Assembly: GCF_032931615.1 (NCBI RefSeq)
Contig: NZ_CP136759.1
Location: 2,736,001-2,800,000, forward strand
Length of the DNA stretch: 64,000 nucleotides
Source of the DNA: Palleronia sp. LCG004
Lineage (GTDB): Bacteria > Pseudomonadota > Alphaproteobacteria > Rhodobacterales > Rhodobacteraceae
Reading direction: 5' to 3'
Shown here: positions 16,187-25,545 of the stretch, in pieces
How positions within the stretch are numbered: position 1 is the stretch's first letter
Layout: each line of letters begins with the position of its first letter
Translations under genes and position numbers: made by a program
Notes under the pieces: generated by a model
What the model was told of the DNA's origin: nothing
The model's input: only the letters and a program-made list of their open reading frames with translations
The model's database searches: none

Positions 16187-17374
16187 TCAGAGACCTGCGT
16201 CGATCATCGCGGCGGCGAGGATCGGCACCGTGCGGGCGTTCAGGCCTGCAATGTTGATGCGGCTGTCGCCCACCATATAGATGCCGTGATCGCGCCGCAT
16301 CGCCTCGACCTGGTCTGGCGTCGCGCCCAGTCGTGAGAACATGCCTCGATGGTCCGCGATGAAGTCGAACCGGTCGGAATTGGACCTCTGGCGCAGCTCG
16401 TCGGCCAGTTGCCGGCGGAGCGACAGCATCCCCTGCCGCATCGTCTCGAGTTCATCCTGCCAATCGGCACGCAGTGTGTCGTCGGTCAGAACCATTGTGA
16501 CGAGGCGGGCACCGTGATCGGGCGGAAAGCTGTAATTCTGGCGGTTGAGATGCGACAGCGTTCCCTGGGCGCGCTTCGCGGCATCCCCATCGGGTGCGAT
16601 GGCGATCAGAAGGCCTGCGCGCTCGCGGTAGATTCCGAAATTCTTCGAGCAACTCGCCGCGATCAGCATCTGCGGCAGCCGTGCCGCCAGGCGGCGCAGC
16701 CCGGCCGCATCCGCATCGAGCCCGTCGCCGAAGCCCTGATATGCGATGTCGATGAAGGGAATCGCGCCGGTCCGCTCGATCAGATCGGCGATCTTGTCCC
16801 ATTGCCCAAGCGTGAGGTTCGCACCGGTCGGGTTATGGCAGCACCCGTGCAGCAGGACCAGATCGCCCTGCGCCATTCCGGCCAGATCGGCGCACATTCC
16901 ATCTAAATCGACATGCCCGGTTGCATTGTCGAAATAGCGATAGGCCTGCATTCCAAGAGAGAGATGGTTGATGATCGACAGGTGATTGGGCCAGGTCGGA
17001 TCCGACACCCAGATCCGCGCATCGGGCGCAGCCATCCGCATGAGCTCAAGCGCTTGTCGCACGGCCCCGGTACCGCCGGGCGTGGCGATCGCGGCCCGGC
17101 GGTCGGGTGCCACGGCGTCGCCCAGGATCAGATCGCCGAGCGCGCGGGCATAGTCCGGGTCGCCCGCGAGGCCGGTATAGGATTTCGTCGTCTCGGCGCG
17201 CCAGAGACGCTGTTCGGCCTCCTTCACGGCGGCCATGATCGGCGTGCGGCCTTCCGCGTCGCGAAAGACGCCGACGCCGAGGTCGATCTTGTCCTCGCGA
17301 GGATCCTCGCGGAAGGCCTGCATGAGCATCAGGATCTTGTCGGCAGGCTGTTCCTTGAGATGGCTCAGCATCAT
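16187..17374 (-). CDS. Aspartate/aromatic amino acid aminotransferase
   Basis: A 395-residue fold-type I PLP enzyme of the AspC/TyrB group, transferring amino groups between aromatic amino acids or aspartate and 2-oxoglutarate. Visible: PGGTGAVRQALE for cofactor phosphate contact, CCHNPTGANLT with the conserved Asn, and the Schiff-base Lys in AASCSKNFGIYRERAG. The start ATG at 17374 overlaps the sseA stop (ATGA). A much longer frame upstream is only the antisense of open sseA sequence. Coupling to a mercaptopyruvate sulfurtransferase suggests it may also make 3-mercaptopyruvate from cysteine by transamination, which is inference. Confidence 0.9.
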   Translation of the reverse strand: MMLSHLKEQPADKILMLMQAFREDPREDKIDLGVGVFRDAEGRTPIMAAVKEAEQRLWRAETTKSYTGLAGDPDYARALGDLILGDAVAPDRRAAIATPGGTGAVRQALELMRMAAPDARIWVSDPTWPNHLSIINHLSLGMQAYRYFDNATGHVDLDGMCADLAGMAQGDLVLLHGCCHNPTGANLTLGQWDKIADLIERTGAIPFIDIAYQGFGDGLDADAAGLRRLAARLPQMLIAASCSKNFGIYRERAGLLIAIAPDGDAAKRAQGTLSHLNRQNYSFPPDHGARLVTMVLTDDTLRADWQDELETMRQGMLSLRRQLADELRQRSNSDRFDFIADHRGMFSRLGATPDQVEAMRRDHGIYMVGDSRINIAGLNARTVPILAAAMIDAGL

Positions 17375-18213
17375 GCGTCTCCGGTGGCGATTGGAAGGTC
17401 TTCGCGTGCGCCCCATTCGGCCCAGGATCCGTCGTAGAGCGACCAGTCGGCATGACCGACCCGCGCGAGAGCCAGCGACAGGATCGCCGCCGTCACGCCC
17501 GATCCGCAGGAGGTGACGATGGACCGTTCGAGATCGACGCCGGCCCCGGCGAAGGCCGCGCGCAGATCGTCGTCGCCCTTCATCGTGCCGTCGGGGTTCA
17601 GCACCTGCGCGAAGGGAAGGTTGCGCGCGCCCGGAATATGGCCCGCACGCAGGCCGGGTCGCGGCTCGGAGGTTTCGCCGCGAAACCTCGATGCGGCGCG
17701 GGCATCGACGATCTGCGCCGTTCCGGTCGTGATGGCACCCGCATCGCGGACGAGGGAGGGATCCGGGTCGGCGGTGAAACGGGCCTGCGTGATTTCGGGG
17801 GGCATGTCCTCGACCGGGTAGCCCTCGGCGCGCCATTTCGGCAATCCGCCGTCGAGCACGGCCACGTCACGCTTGCCCATGAGGCGGAAGAGCCACCATC
17901 CGCGCGCGGCCGAAAAGAGGCCGGCGCCGTCGTAGATCACCACGCGGTCGCCGTCGCCGATGCCCATGGCACCGATATGCTCGGCGAAGGTTTCGGGCGA
18001 CGGGGCCATGTGGGGCAAGTCGGAGGCCGTGTCGGAGACCGCATCGATGTCGAGGAAGACCGCGCCGGGAATATGCCCTGCCTCGTATTCGGCGCGGGCA
18101 TCGCGATCGGCGTCGGGCAGGTACCAGCTCGCATCGACGAGCTTGAGGTCGGGATCGCCGAGATGGGCTGCGAGCCATTCGGTCGAGACCAGCGTTTCGG
18201 GATCGTCGCGCAT
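17371..18213 (-). CDS. sseA: 3-mercaptopyruvate sulfurtransferase
   Basis: A 280-residue two-domain rhodanese. The N-terminal domain (about 8-130) is non-catalytic and the C-terminal domain carries the active loop SCGSGVTA with Cys near residue 237, the CGSGVTA form typical of mercaptopyruvate rather than thiosulfate specificity. It moves sulfur from 3-mercaptopyruvate to an acceptor such as thioredoxin or cyanide. The ATG at 18213 follows GAGGAGGTGCCCCG; a longer frame to 18288 has no site. It is translationally coupled to the aminotransferase. Confidence 0.92.
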   Translation of the reverse strand: MRDDPETLVSTEWLAAHLGDPDLKLVDASWYLPDADRDARAEYEAGHIPGAVFLDIDAVSDTASDLPHMAPSPETFAEHIGAMGIGDGDRVVIYDGAGLFSAARGWWLFRLMGKRDVAVLDGGLPKWRAEGYPVEDMPPEITQARFTADPDPSLVRDAGAITTGTAQIVDARAASRFRGETSEPRPGLRAGHIPGARNLPFAQVLNPDGTMKGDDDLRAAFAGAGVDLERSIVTSCGSGVTAAILSLALARVGHADWSLYDGSWAEWGAREDLPIATGDA

Positions 18214-18297
18214 CGGGGCACCTCCTCGCATCCGGCATGCGAGATCCGGCTTACCGCGAGCGCGCCGCGGCGGCAACGACTGCCACACGCATCGAGC

Positions 18298-18771
18298 TTA
18301 TCCGGATTCCTTGAGAAGGCGCTGCTTCTGCCGCTGCCAGTCGCGTTTGGCGGCGGTTTCGCGCTTGTCGGGGGCCTTCTTGCCCTTGGCGATGCCGATC
18401 TTGAGCTTGGCCACGCCGCGATGGTTGAAATAGAGCACGAGCGGGACGAGCGTCATGCCCTTGCGCTGTGTCTCGGACCAGAGATTGGCGAGCTCGCGGC
18501 TGTTGGCGAGGAGCTTGCGCCGGCGGCGATCCTCGTGGCCGAACATGGCCGGATTGTAGGGCGCAATGTAGGAGTTGACGAGCCAGAGCTCGCCATCCTC
18601 GACGGAGGCATAGCTCTCGGCGATGTTGGATTGCCCGGTCCTGAGCGACTTCACCTCGGAGCCTTGCAGCACGATACCGCATTCGAGATCGCTTTCGATC
18701 GCGTAATCGTACCGTGCGCGCCGGTTCTCGGCGATGATCTTGTAGTTCGGATTGTCCTTGGGTTTGGCCAT
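18298..18771 (-). CDS. smpB: tmRNA-binding protein SmpB
   Basis: A 157-residue SsrA-binding protein that brings tmRNA to stalled ribosomes for trans-translation. Hallmarks: [13 protein letters not shown] near the N-terminus, [19 protein letters not shown], the AYNP-like [20 protein letters not shown] segment, and a basic C-terminal tail [15 protein letters not shown] that enters the decoding centre. It follows dapA on the minus strand after a 105-base gap with a hairpin; no tmRNA gene was found in this window. Confidence 0.96.
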   Translation of the reverse strand: MAKPKDNPNYKIIAENRRARYDYAIESDLECGIVLQGSEVKSLRTGQSNIAESYASVEDGELWLVNSYIAPYNPAMFGHEDRRRRKLLANSRELANLWSETQRKGMTLVPLVLYFNHRGVAKLKIGIAKGKKAPDKRETAAKRDWQRQKQRLLKESG

Positions 18772-18839
18772 GCCGGTGCAGATAGGCGCGGCAGCGCGCT
18801 CTGTCCAGCGGTGAGGCGGGGCGGGTGGTGCCGTAGAGG

Positions 18840-18866
18840 GGCCCCGCGGATCAGGTCCGGGGGGCC
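18840..18866 (-). terminator. Hairpin between dapA and smpB
   Basis: GGCCCCGCGGA pairs with TCCGGGGGGCC with one mismatch and a five-base loop, 10 bases beyond the dapA stop. No T-run follows on the minus strand, so it may only attenuate dapA transcription or protect its 3' end. Confidence 0.4.
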
Positions 18867-18876
18867 GGAGGCTGCG

Positions 18877-19749
18877 TCACAGAAGGTCGAGCGCGGCCAT
18901 CGTGTCCTTCATCAGAAGCTTGGTGCCTTCGCTCAGACCCACCAGCGGAAGGCGTACTTCCTCGCGGCAGCGACCGAGCAGCGAGAGCCCGTATTTCGCG
19001 GCGACGAGGCCCGGTTCGGTGAATACGGCCTGATGGAGCGGCAGGAGGCGATCCTGAAGCTCCAGCGCGCGGGCCCAGTCGCCCGAGAGAGTGGCATGCT
19101 GGAACTCGGCGCAGAGTCTCGGAGCGACGTTCGCGGTCACGCTGATGCAGCCCACGCCGCCATGCGCGTTGAAGCCGAGCGCGCTGGCATCCTCACCCGA
19201 AAGCTGGACGAAGTCGGGACCGCAGAGCGCGCGCTGCTCGCTTACCCGAACGACGTCGCCGGTGCTGTCCTTCACGCCGACAATGCGCGGAAGCTCGGCC
19301 AGGCGGGCCATCGTGGCGGGCGTCATGTCGACGACCGACCGGCCGGGGATGTTGTAGATGACGATGGGCAGCTCGGCCGCGTCGTGGATCGCGCGGAAGT
19401 GCTCGTAGAGGCCATCCTGCGTCGGCTTGTTGTAATAGGGCGTGACGACCAGCGCGGCATCGGCACCAATCTCCTTCGCGTGGCGAATGAGGCCCATACC
19501 CTCGATCGTGTTGTTCGATCCGCAACCCGCGATGACGGGCACGCGACCCCTGGCGGCGCGCACGACCGCGGCGATCGTCTCCTCGTGCTCGGCATGGCTG
19601 AGCGTCGGCGTCTCGCCGGTCGTGCCGACGGGAACGAGGCCGTCTGTGCCCTCGTCCACGTGCCAGTCCACGAGACGTTTCAGGGCATCGAGGTCCAGCG
19701 CACCGTCCTTGAACGGCGTGACCATGGCGACGTAGGAGCCCTTGAACAT
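18877..19749 (-). CDS. dapA: 4-hydroxy-tetrahydrodipicolinate synthase
   Basis: A 290-residue TIM-barrel aldolase that condenses pyruvate and aspartate semialdehyde, the first committed step of lysine and diaminopimelate synthesis. Visible: [11 protein letters not shown] at about 43-53, the catalytic Tyr segment [11 protein letters not shown], the Schiff-base Lys in [11 protein letters not shown], and [11 protein letters not shown]. The start ATG at 19749 is followed immediately by family sequence ([13 protein letters not shown]). It diverges from the lytic transglycosylase gene, an arrangement that links two peptidoglycan functions. Confidence 0.97.
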   Translation of the reverse strand: MFKGSYVAMVTPFKDGALDLDALKRLVDWHVDEGTDGLVPVGTTGETPTLSHAEHEETIAAVVRAARGRVPVIAGCGSNNTIEGMGLIRHAKEIGADAALVVTPYYNKPTQDGLYEHFRAIHDAAELPIVIYNIPGRSVVDMTPATMARLAELPRIVGVKDSTGDVVRVSEQRALCGPDFVQLSGEDASALGFNAHGGVGCISVTANVAPRLCAEFQHATLSGDWARALELQDRLLPLHQAVFTEPGLVAAKYGLSLLGRCREEVRLPLVGLSEGTKLLMKDTMAALDLL

Positions 19750-19878
19750 CTCGAAATCCTTCTTCCTGACGCATGCGCTGGGCCCGCCTCGGAGCCCGCA
19801 CGCACCCTATCCGCGCCGCCCGGCATTGCCAAGTTCGTGAGTTGGCCCATCGGCGCGCTTTGCGTATCGTGTCGCGCG

Positions 19879-21840
19879 ATGCGACGTTTCCTCATGTCCC
19901 TCTCCGTTCCGATGATCGCCGCGACGATGGTCTGGGCGCAGCCGCCCGATCTCGACGCGATCGAGGGCGACCCCTCGCGCGGGCTGGCGCGGGCGTTCGA
20001 GGACCTTTCGCGGGGATCCTTCACGGATGCGATCGACGCGGCGGGACTGTCGGGCCCGGTGGCGCGCGACGTGATCGAATGGATCCGTCTGCGCGACGGA
20101 CGCGGCACGTTCGAAGAGGCGCTGGGTTTTCTGAGGCGCAATCCGGACTGGCCGGGGCTCGACCTGCTGCGCCGACGCTCGGAAGAGACGGTGCCGCCGG
20201 TGATCGCCGACGACGCGACGGCGCAAGACGTCGTCGACTTCTTCGGCGGCGCGGAGCCCGTTTCGGGGGCCGGCACGCTCGCGCTCGTGCGGGCGTATCG
20301 CCAGCTCGGGCGTGAAGGCGATGCCGAGGCGCAGGCGGCGCTTGCATGGGTCGAGCGGTCGCTGGGCGAGGGGGCGGAGGACACGCTTCTCGCGTTCTAT
20401 CCCGACGCGCTTCGGGCGCTGGAGTCCGCGCGGGCCGACCAGATGTTCTGGGACGGCGCGGACGCCGCGCTGCGCCGTGCGATCGGGCGCGACCTGCCCG
20501 AGGAGGCGCGCCAGCGCGCCGCCGTGAGGCTCGCCGCCCGCGGGGGCGGATTGCCCGCCGATCTGTCGCCGGAGATGGCGGCCGACCCAGGCGTCACGCA
20601 TCTCCAGTTCCGCGCGGCGATGGACGCGCGCGACCACGACCGCGCGATCGCGATCCTGAGGCGTCAGAGCGTCAGTGCCGAGACGCTCGGCCGGCCCGAT
20701 GCCTGGGCGCGGGACCGTCGGGACCTCGTGCGGCGTCAGCTCCGCGCGGGCAACCCGGAGATCGCCTATGACATCGCGGCGCATCACTGGCTGAGTGAGG
20801 GTGCGAGTTTTGCCGATCTCGAGTGGCTGTCTGGATTTCTCGCGCTGCGCTACCTCGAGCGTCCGGATGTGGCTCTTGCGCATTTCGAGCGGTTCGGCGC
20901 AGCGGTCGGCACGCCGATCTCGCTCGGGCGGGCGGGATACTGGACGGGCCGCGCCTACGAGGCGCTGGGCCGGCAGGCCGAGGCGCGCTCGGCCTACGAA
21001 CGCGGAGCGGAGCATCAGACAAGCTTCTACGGATTGCTTGCCGCGGAGAAGCTCGGACAGCCACTCGATCCCGAACTGATGGGGCTGCAGACCTATCCGC
21101 CGATGGCCGAGGCCGCGTTTCGCGGCAGCACCGTGCTCGAGGCCGGGCTGGCGTTGCAGGCGGCGGGACAGAGGGATCTTGCCGAGCGGTTCCTGACCCA
21201 TCTGAGCGAGAGCCTGGACGAGGAGGAGATCGGCACGCTCGCGCAGCTGGTCCTCGATCTGGGCGAGCCGCATATCGCGGTGATGATCGCCAAGCGCGCC
21301 GCCGAAGGCGGGATCACGCTGCCGCGTCCCTATTATCCGGTGGTCGAGATGGGAGTGGCCGAAAATCCGGTCGAGTTGGCGCTGGCGCTTTCGATCGCGC
21401 GGCGCGAATCCGAATTCGATCCCGGCGTGGCGAGCGGCGTCGGCGCGCGGGGTCTGATGCAGCTCATGCCCGGAACGGCGCGCGACGTGGCACGGGGCCT
21501 CGGTCTGCCCTATTCGTCGGACCGGCTCTTCTCCGACCCGGGCTACAACGCGACGCTCGGCACGGCATATCTCGCGGGTCTCATTGAGCGGTTCGGGGAT
21601 AATCCGGTGCTCGTCTCCTCGGGCTACAATGCCGGGCCGGGACGTCCGAGCCAGTGGATCGCGGCCAACGGAGATCCACGCGAGGACACGGTGGACGTGA
21701 TCGACTGGATCGAGCTCATCCCCTTCGACGAGACCCGCAACTACGCGATGCGGGTGGCCGAATCGATGCCTGTCTATCGTGCGCGCCTGACCGGAGAGGC
21801 GGGCGCGCTGCACTTCACCGAGATGTTGAAGGGGCGCTGA
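19879..21840 (+). CDS. Soluble lytic murein transglycosylase (Slt70-like)
   Basis: A 653-residue periplasmic lytic transglycosylase, family GH23 with a helical superhelix. It has a signal peptide (about 1-22, MRRFLMSLSVPMIAATMVWAQ), a long alpha-helical repeat region (about 30-470), and a C-terminal catalytic domain with the Glu in IARRESEFDPGVASG and the GARGLMQLMPGTA motif. It cuts the MurNAc-GlcNAc bond leaving 1,6-anhydro ends. The frame is open for 2.4 kb upstream, but that is antisense to sseA, smpB and dapA; the ATG at 19879 begins the signal peptide. Confidence 0.92.
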   Translation: MRRFLMSLSVPMIAATMVWAQPPDLDAIEGDPSRGLARAFEDLSRGSFTDAIDAAGLSGPVARDVIEWIRLRDGRGTFEEALGFLRRNPDWPGLDLLRRRSEETVPPVIADDATAQDVVDFFGGAEPVSGAGTLALVRAYRQLGREGDAEAQAALAWVERSLGEGAEDTLLAFYPDALRALESARADQMFWDGADAALRRAIGRDLPEEARQRAAVRLAARGGGLPADLSPEMAADPGVTHLQFRAAMDARDHDRAIAILRRQSVSAETLGRPDAWARDRRDLVRRQLRAGNPEIAYDIAAHHWLSEGASFADLEWLSGFLALRYLERPDVALAHFERFGAAVGTPISLGRAGYWTGRAYEALGRQAEARSAYERGAEHQTSFYGLLAAEKLGQPLDPELMGLQTYPPMAEAAFRGSTVLEAGLALQAAGQRDLAERFLTHLSESLDEEEIGTLAQLVLDLGEPHIAVMIAKRAAEGGITLPRPYYPVVEMGVAENPVELALALSIARRESEFDPGVASGVGARGLMQLMPGTARDVARGLGLPYSSDRLFSDPGYNATLGTAYLAGLIERFGDNPVLVSSGYNAGPGRPSQWIAANGDPREDTVDVIDWIELIPFDETRNYAMRVAESMPVYRARLTGEAGALHFTEMLKGR

Positions 21841-21964
21841 AAGGGCATCCGGCGGGTTCCCGCTTTCATCAAATTAAAACTTTACGGCTATAGCGCGCGT
21901 ACCTAAGGGCAACGCTTATCCGCACACGCAACCAATTCGCCCTGCACGGGGCAGGAGGTCGATC

Positions 21965-23701
21965 TTGGCCAAGGGCATCGATACCAGGAAGGGGCGCGAG
22001 GAGCTTTCGCGCACCAGAGCCGAAAGCCGGTCGCTCTTCTGGACGGTGGGGATCTTCAGCCTGTTCGTGAACCTGCTGATGCTGACCGGACCCCTCTACA
22101 TGCTTCAGGTCTACGACCGGGTGCTGGGCTCGCGATCGGAAGCGACGCTCGTCGCGCTGACGGCACTCATGGCGTTCCTGTTCCTGGTGATGGGGATCCT
22201 CGATTATGCACGGGGGCGGATTCTTGCGCGTATCGGGGCGCGGTTCCAGGCGCGGCTCGATCGGCGGGTCTTCGCGGCCATGGTCCGCAAATCGGCGGTC
22301 CTGCCCGATTCAGACGCCGAGACGAACAACCTGCGCGATCTCGAATCCGTGCAGAGGCTGCTCTCGACCCCAGTGCTGACCGCGCTGTTCGACATTCCGT
22401 GGACGCCGATCTTCCTCGGGGTCATCGCGATCCTGCACCCGTGGCTGGGGATTCTCGCGCTCGGCGGGTCGCTGCTGCTGATCGGGGTGGCCGCTCTGAA
22501 CCAGATGACGACGCGCCATCCGGTCGCGGCGGCCAATGCCGCGCAGGTCCGCGCCGAGCGGATGTCGGAGCAGATCCGCCAGGAGGCGGAGATGGTCCGC
22601 TCGCTCGGGATGCAGCACGCGACCTTCGACCGCTGGCAGGTTCTACGCAGCCGATCGCTCGACGAGACGATCACGGCGAGCGACATGGGCGGACGGTTCA
22701 CGACGCTGACCAAGACGTTCCGGCTGTTCCTGCAATCCGCGATGCTGGGCCTCGGGGCCTATCTCGTGCTCGGGGGCGAGATGACGGCGGGCGGCATGAT
22801 CGCGGGCTCGATCCTGCTGGGCCGCGCGCTCGCACCCGTCGACATGGCGCTCGGGCAATGGTCGTTGTGGCAACGGGCGCAGCAGGGGTGGTCGAACCTC
22901 GCCGAACTTCTGGCGACCGTTCCCGAAGAGCCCGCCCGCACCGCGCTGCCCCGCCCGGCCGCAAAGCTGTCGGTCAATCAGGTCACGATCATTCCGCCGG
23001 GCCAGCAGCAGGCCTCCGTCAGGATGGTGTCCTTCGACGTGGGGCCGGGCGAGGCGCTCGGCATCATCGGTCCGTCGGGTTCGGGCAAGTCGACCATCGC
23101 GCGCGCCATCGTCGGCGTCTGGCGTACGGCGGGCGGCAAGATCCGGCTCGATGGCGCATCGCTCGACCAGTACGAGCCCGACGTGCTGGGACAGCATATC
23201 GGCTATCTGCCGCAGCGCGTGCAGCTTTTCGACGGGACCATCGCGCAGAACATCGCGAGGATGCAGCCCGATGCGCGCGACGAGGACATCGTGGAGGCCG
23301 CGCAGAAGGCCGCCGTTCACGAGATGATCCTGAAGCTGCCAGACGGGTACGACACGCAGGTCAGCAGCGCGGGCGGCAGGCTGTCGGGGGGCCAGGTCCA
23401 GCGCATCGGCCTTGCCCGTGCGATGTTCGGCAATCCCGTGATGCTGGTCCTCGACGAGCCGAACTCGAACCTCGACAACGAGGGATCGGTGGCGATGAAC
23501 GCCGCGATGAAGGCGGTGAAGGAGGCGGGCGGCGCGATCATCATCATGGCGCATCGCCCCTCGGCCATCGAAAGCTGCGAGAAGCTCCTCGTGATGGAGA
23601 ACGGCATGCGCCGGGCCTTCGGGCCGAAGGACGAGGTCCTTCGCGAGGTCACGAAGAACTACAAGCAGATCCAGAAGGCACCTCAGGGAGGCGTGTCATG
23701 A
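21965..23701 (+). CDS. Type I secretion ABC transporter (PrtD/HlyB-like)
   Basis: A 578-residue half-transporter with an N-terminal membrane domain (about six helices, residues 25-300) and a C-terminal ATPase with Walker A GPSGSGKSTI, signature LSGGQVQRIGLARAM and Walker B VLVLDEP-type LVLDEPNSNLD. It lacks an N-terminal C39 peptidase domain, as in PrtD-type exporters of RTX proteins. The start is the TTG at 21965, six bases after GGCAGGAGGT; no useful ATG is near. It overlaps the adaptor gene by ATGA. No secreted substrate or TolC gene is in this window. Confidence 0.9.
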   Translation: MAKGIDTRKGREELSRTRAESRSLFWTVGIFSLFVNLLMLTGPLYMLQVYDRVLGSRSEATLVALTALMAFLFLVMGILDYARGRILARIGARFQARLDRRVFAAMVRKSAVLPDSDAETNNLRDLESVQRLLSTPVLTALFDIPWTPIFLGVIAILHPWLGILALGGSLLLIGVAALNQMTTRHPVAAANAAQVRAERMSEQIRQEAEMVRSLGMQHATFDRWQVLRSRSLDETITASDMGGRFTTLTKTFRLFLQSAMLGLGAYLVLGGEMTAGGMIAGSILLGRALAPVDMALGQWSLWQRAQQGWSNLAELLATVPEEPARTALPRPAAKLSVNQVTIIPPGQQQASVRMVSFDVGPGEALGIIGPSGSGKSTIARAIVGVWRTAGGKIRLDGASLDQYEPDVLGQHIGYLPQRVQLFDGTIAQNIARMQPDARDEDIVEAAQKAAVHEMILKLPDGYDTQVSSAGGRLSGGQVQRIGLARAMFGNPVMLVLDEPNSNLDNEGSVAMNAAMKAVKEAGGAIIIMAHRPSAIESCEKLLVMENGMRRAFGPKDEVLREVTKNYKQIQKAPQGGVS

Positions 23702-25074
23702 GCAAGGGCAAGGAAATCGCGAAGATCAAGCCGGCCCAACTGCCCGCGACGCAGGCCCGCGACGGAGGCGGCGCGGCGGCGGAAAGCACGCGACGATGGT
23801 CGGCCCGCGGCCCCGTGGTTCTGGGGCTCGCGGCGCTCCTTTTCCTCGTGGGGGGCTTCGGAGGCTGGGCCGCCATGACGGAGATCTCGGGCGCGATCAT
23901 CGCGTCCGGCCGGATCGAGGTCGAGCGCAACCGCCAGGTCGTTCAGCATCCCGATGGCGGCGTCGTGACCGAGATCCTCGTTGACGAGGGCGACAGGGTC
24001 GAGGCGGGCGACGTGCTCGTCCGGCTCGATACCGTTCTTCTGAGCAACCGGCTCGCCACGGCGCGCAGCCAGCTCCACGAGATCCTCGCGCGGCGTGCGA
24101 GGCTAGAGGCGGAGCGCGACGGTGCCGACGAGCTGTCCGTGCCCGAGACGCTGCGCGATTCGGGGCCCGAGGGGGAAGAACTGGTCGCGGGGCAGCGCAG
24201 CCTCTTCGAGGCTCGCCGCGAGACGAACGCGCAGCTGAAGACGCAGCTTCAGGGGCGCAGCACGCAGATCTCGCGGCAGATCGACGGGATCACATCGCAG
24301 CAGGCGGCGCTGGAATCGCAGCTCTCGCTCATTCAGGAAGAGCTTGCCGATCAGCAATCGCTCTTCGACAGAGGTCTCGCGCAGTCGAGCCGTGTGCTGT
24401 CCCTGCGCCGCGAGGAGGCACGCCTGCAGGGTCAGGTGGGCGAACTCGGGGCGAGCGCCGCGGAAGCCGGAGAGCGCATCGCTGAGATCGACACCCAGAT
24501 CCTCGGGCTCGACACGCAGCGCCGGGAGGAGGCGATCACCGAGTTGCGCGATCTGGGCGTGCGCGAATTCGAGGTCCGCGAGGAGGTCGACAGCCTCAGC
24601 GAACAGCTGGCCCGGACCGAGATCCGCGCCCCTGTCGGCGGGATCGTCTACGGCCTTACCGTCTATGCCGAGCGGTCGGTCGTGCGTCCGGCTGACCCGG
24701 TCGCCTATATCGTGCCGCAGGATCGGCCGCTCATCATCGCGGCGCAGATCGACCCCATCAACATCGATTCGGTCGATGTCGGACAGGAGGTCACGCTGAG
24801 GTTCAGCACCTTCGACGCGCGCACCACGCCAGAACTCTTCGGCGAGGTCCTGCAGATTTCTGCCGACAGCTTCGTGGACGAGGCGAGCCAGCGGAACTAT
24901 TACCGCGCCGAGATCGCGCTGAAACCCGGCGAGATGGAACGTCTGCCGGAGAACCGGATCCTGATCCCGGGCATGCCGGTCGAGACCTTCCTGCGAACCG
25001 AGGACCGCACGCCGATCGCCTATCTGGTCAAACCGCTGGCCGACTACTTCAACAAGGCATTCCGCGAAAGCTGA
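23698..25074 (+). CDS. Type I secretion membrane-fusion adaptor (HlyD family)
   Basis: A 458-residue inner-membrane adaptor linking the ABC transporter to an outer-membrane TolC-like channel. It has a short cytoplasmic N-terminus, one membrane helix (about 38-62), a first barrel half with VVQHPDGGVVTEILVDEGDRVEAGD (lipoyl-like), a long coiled coil (about 110-310), and a closing barrel half from RTEIRAPVGGIV. The ATG at 23698 overlaps the transporter stop (ATGA). The open frame further upstream is only a shadow of the transporter gene. Confidence 0.92.
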   Translation: MSKGKEIAKIKPAQLPATQARDGGGAAAESTRRWSARGPVVLGLAALLFLVGGFGGWAAMTEISGAIIASGRIEVERNRQVVQHPDGGVVTEILVDEGDRVEAGDVLVRLDTVLLSNRLATARSQLHEILARRARLEAERDGADELSVPETLRDSGPEGEELVAGQRSLFEARRETNAQLKTQLQGRSTQISRQIDGITSQQAALESQLSLIQEELADQQSLFDRGLAQSSRVLSLRREEARLQGQVGELGASAAEAGERIAEIDTQILGLDTQRREEAITELRDLGVREFEVREEVDSLSEQLARTEIRAPVGGIVYGLTVYAERSVVRPADPVAYIVPQDRPLIIAAQIDPINIDSVDVGQEVTLRFSTFDARTTPELFGEVLQISADSFVDEASQRNYYRAEIALKPGEMERLPENRILIPGMPVETFLRTEDRTPIAYLVKPLADYFNKAFRES

Positions 25075-25083
25075 GGAAACGAC

Positions 25084-25545
25084 ATGAGCAAGATCGAAGA
25101 CAGGCTGGCCGAACTGGGCGTGACCCTTCCCGAGGCACCGACCCCGGCCGCCAACTACGTGCCCTACGTGATCGTGGGCGACATCGTCCACGTCTCGGGC
25201 CAGGTCAGCATGGAGGCGGGAACGCTCCTGACCGGCAAGGTCGGGCAGGATGTGTCGGTCGAGGAAGGCGCACGGGCTGCCCGGCTCTGCGCGATCAGCC
25301 TGCTGGCTCAGGTGAAGGCCGCCTGCGGCGGCGAGCTCGACCGTCTTGTGCGGGTGGTCAAGTTGACGGGCTTCGTCAACTCGACGCCGGAGTTCACCGA
25401 CCAGCCCAAGGTCATCAACGGTGCCTCCGACTTCCTGGCCGAAGCGCTGGGCGATGCAGGGCGGCATGCGCGTTCGGCGGTCAGCGCCGCGTCGCTTCCC
25501 ATGGGCGTCAGCGTCGAGATCGAAGGGATCTTCCAGATCGCATGA
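25084..25545 (+). CDS. RidA/YjgF-family protein
   Basis: A 153-residue RidA-superfamily protein. Members deaminate reactive enamine/imine intermediates of PLP enzymes; the YjgF/Rid subgroups lacking the key Arg do other things. Visible: YVIVGDIVHVSGQVSMEAG, the RVVKLTGFVNSTPEF strand that holds the usual substrate Arg region, and PMGVSVEIEGIFQIA at the end. At 153 residues it resembles the longer Rid subgroup (Rid6/7-like) more than 128-residue RidA itself. It is 9 bases after the adaptor gene and overlaps the next start by ATGA. Confidence 0.88.
   Translation: MSKIEDRLAELGVTLPEAPTPAANYVPYVIVGDIVHVSGQVSMEAGTLLTGKVGQDVSVEEGARAARLCAISLLAQVKAACGGELDRLVRVVKLTGFVNSTPEFTDQPKVINGASDFLAEALGDAGRHARSAVSAASLPMGVSVEIEGIFQIA

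Noticed and set aside
17452..19878. Stop-free plus-strand frame of 2.4 kb leading into the lytic transglycosylase gene
   Set aside because: It is exactly antisense to sseA, smpB and dapA, which have clear family motifs; high GC makes such antisense frames common. The signal peptide at 19879 marks the real start.
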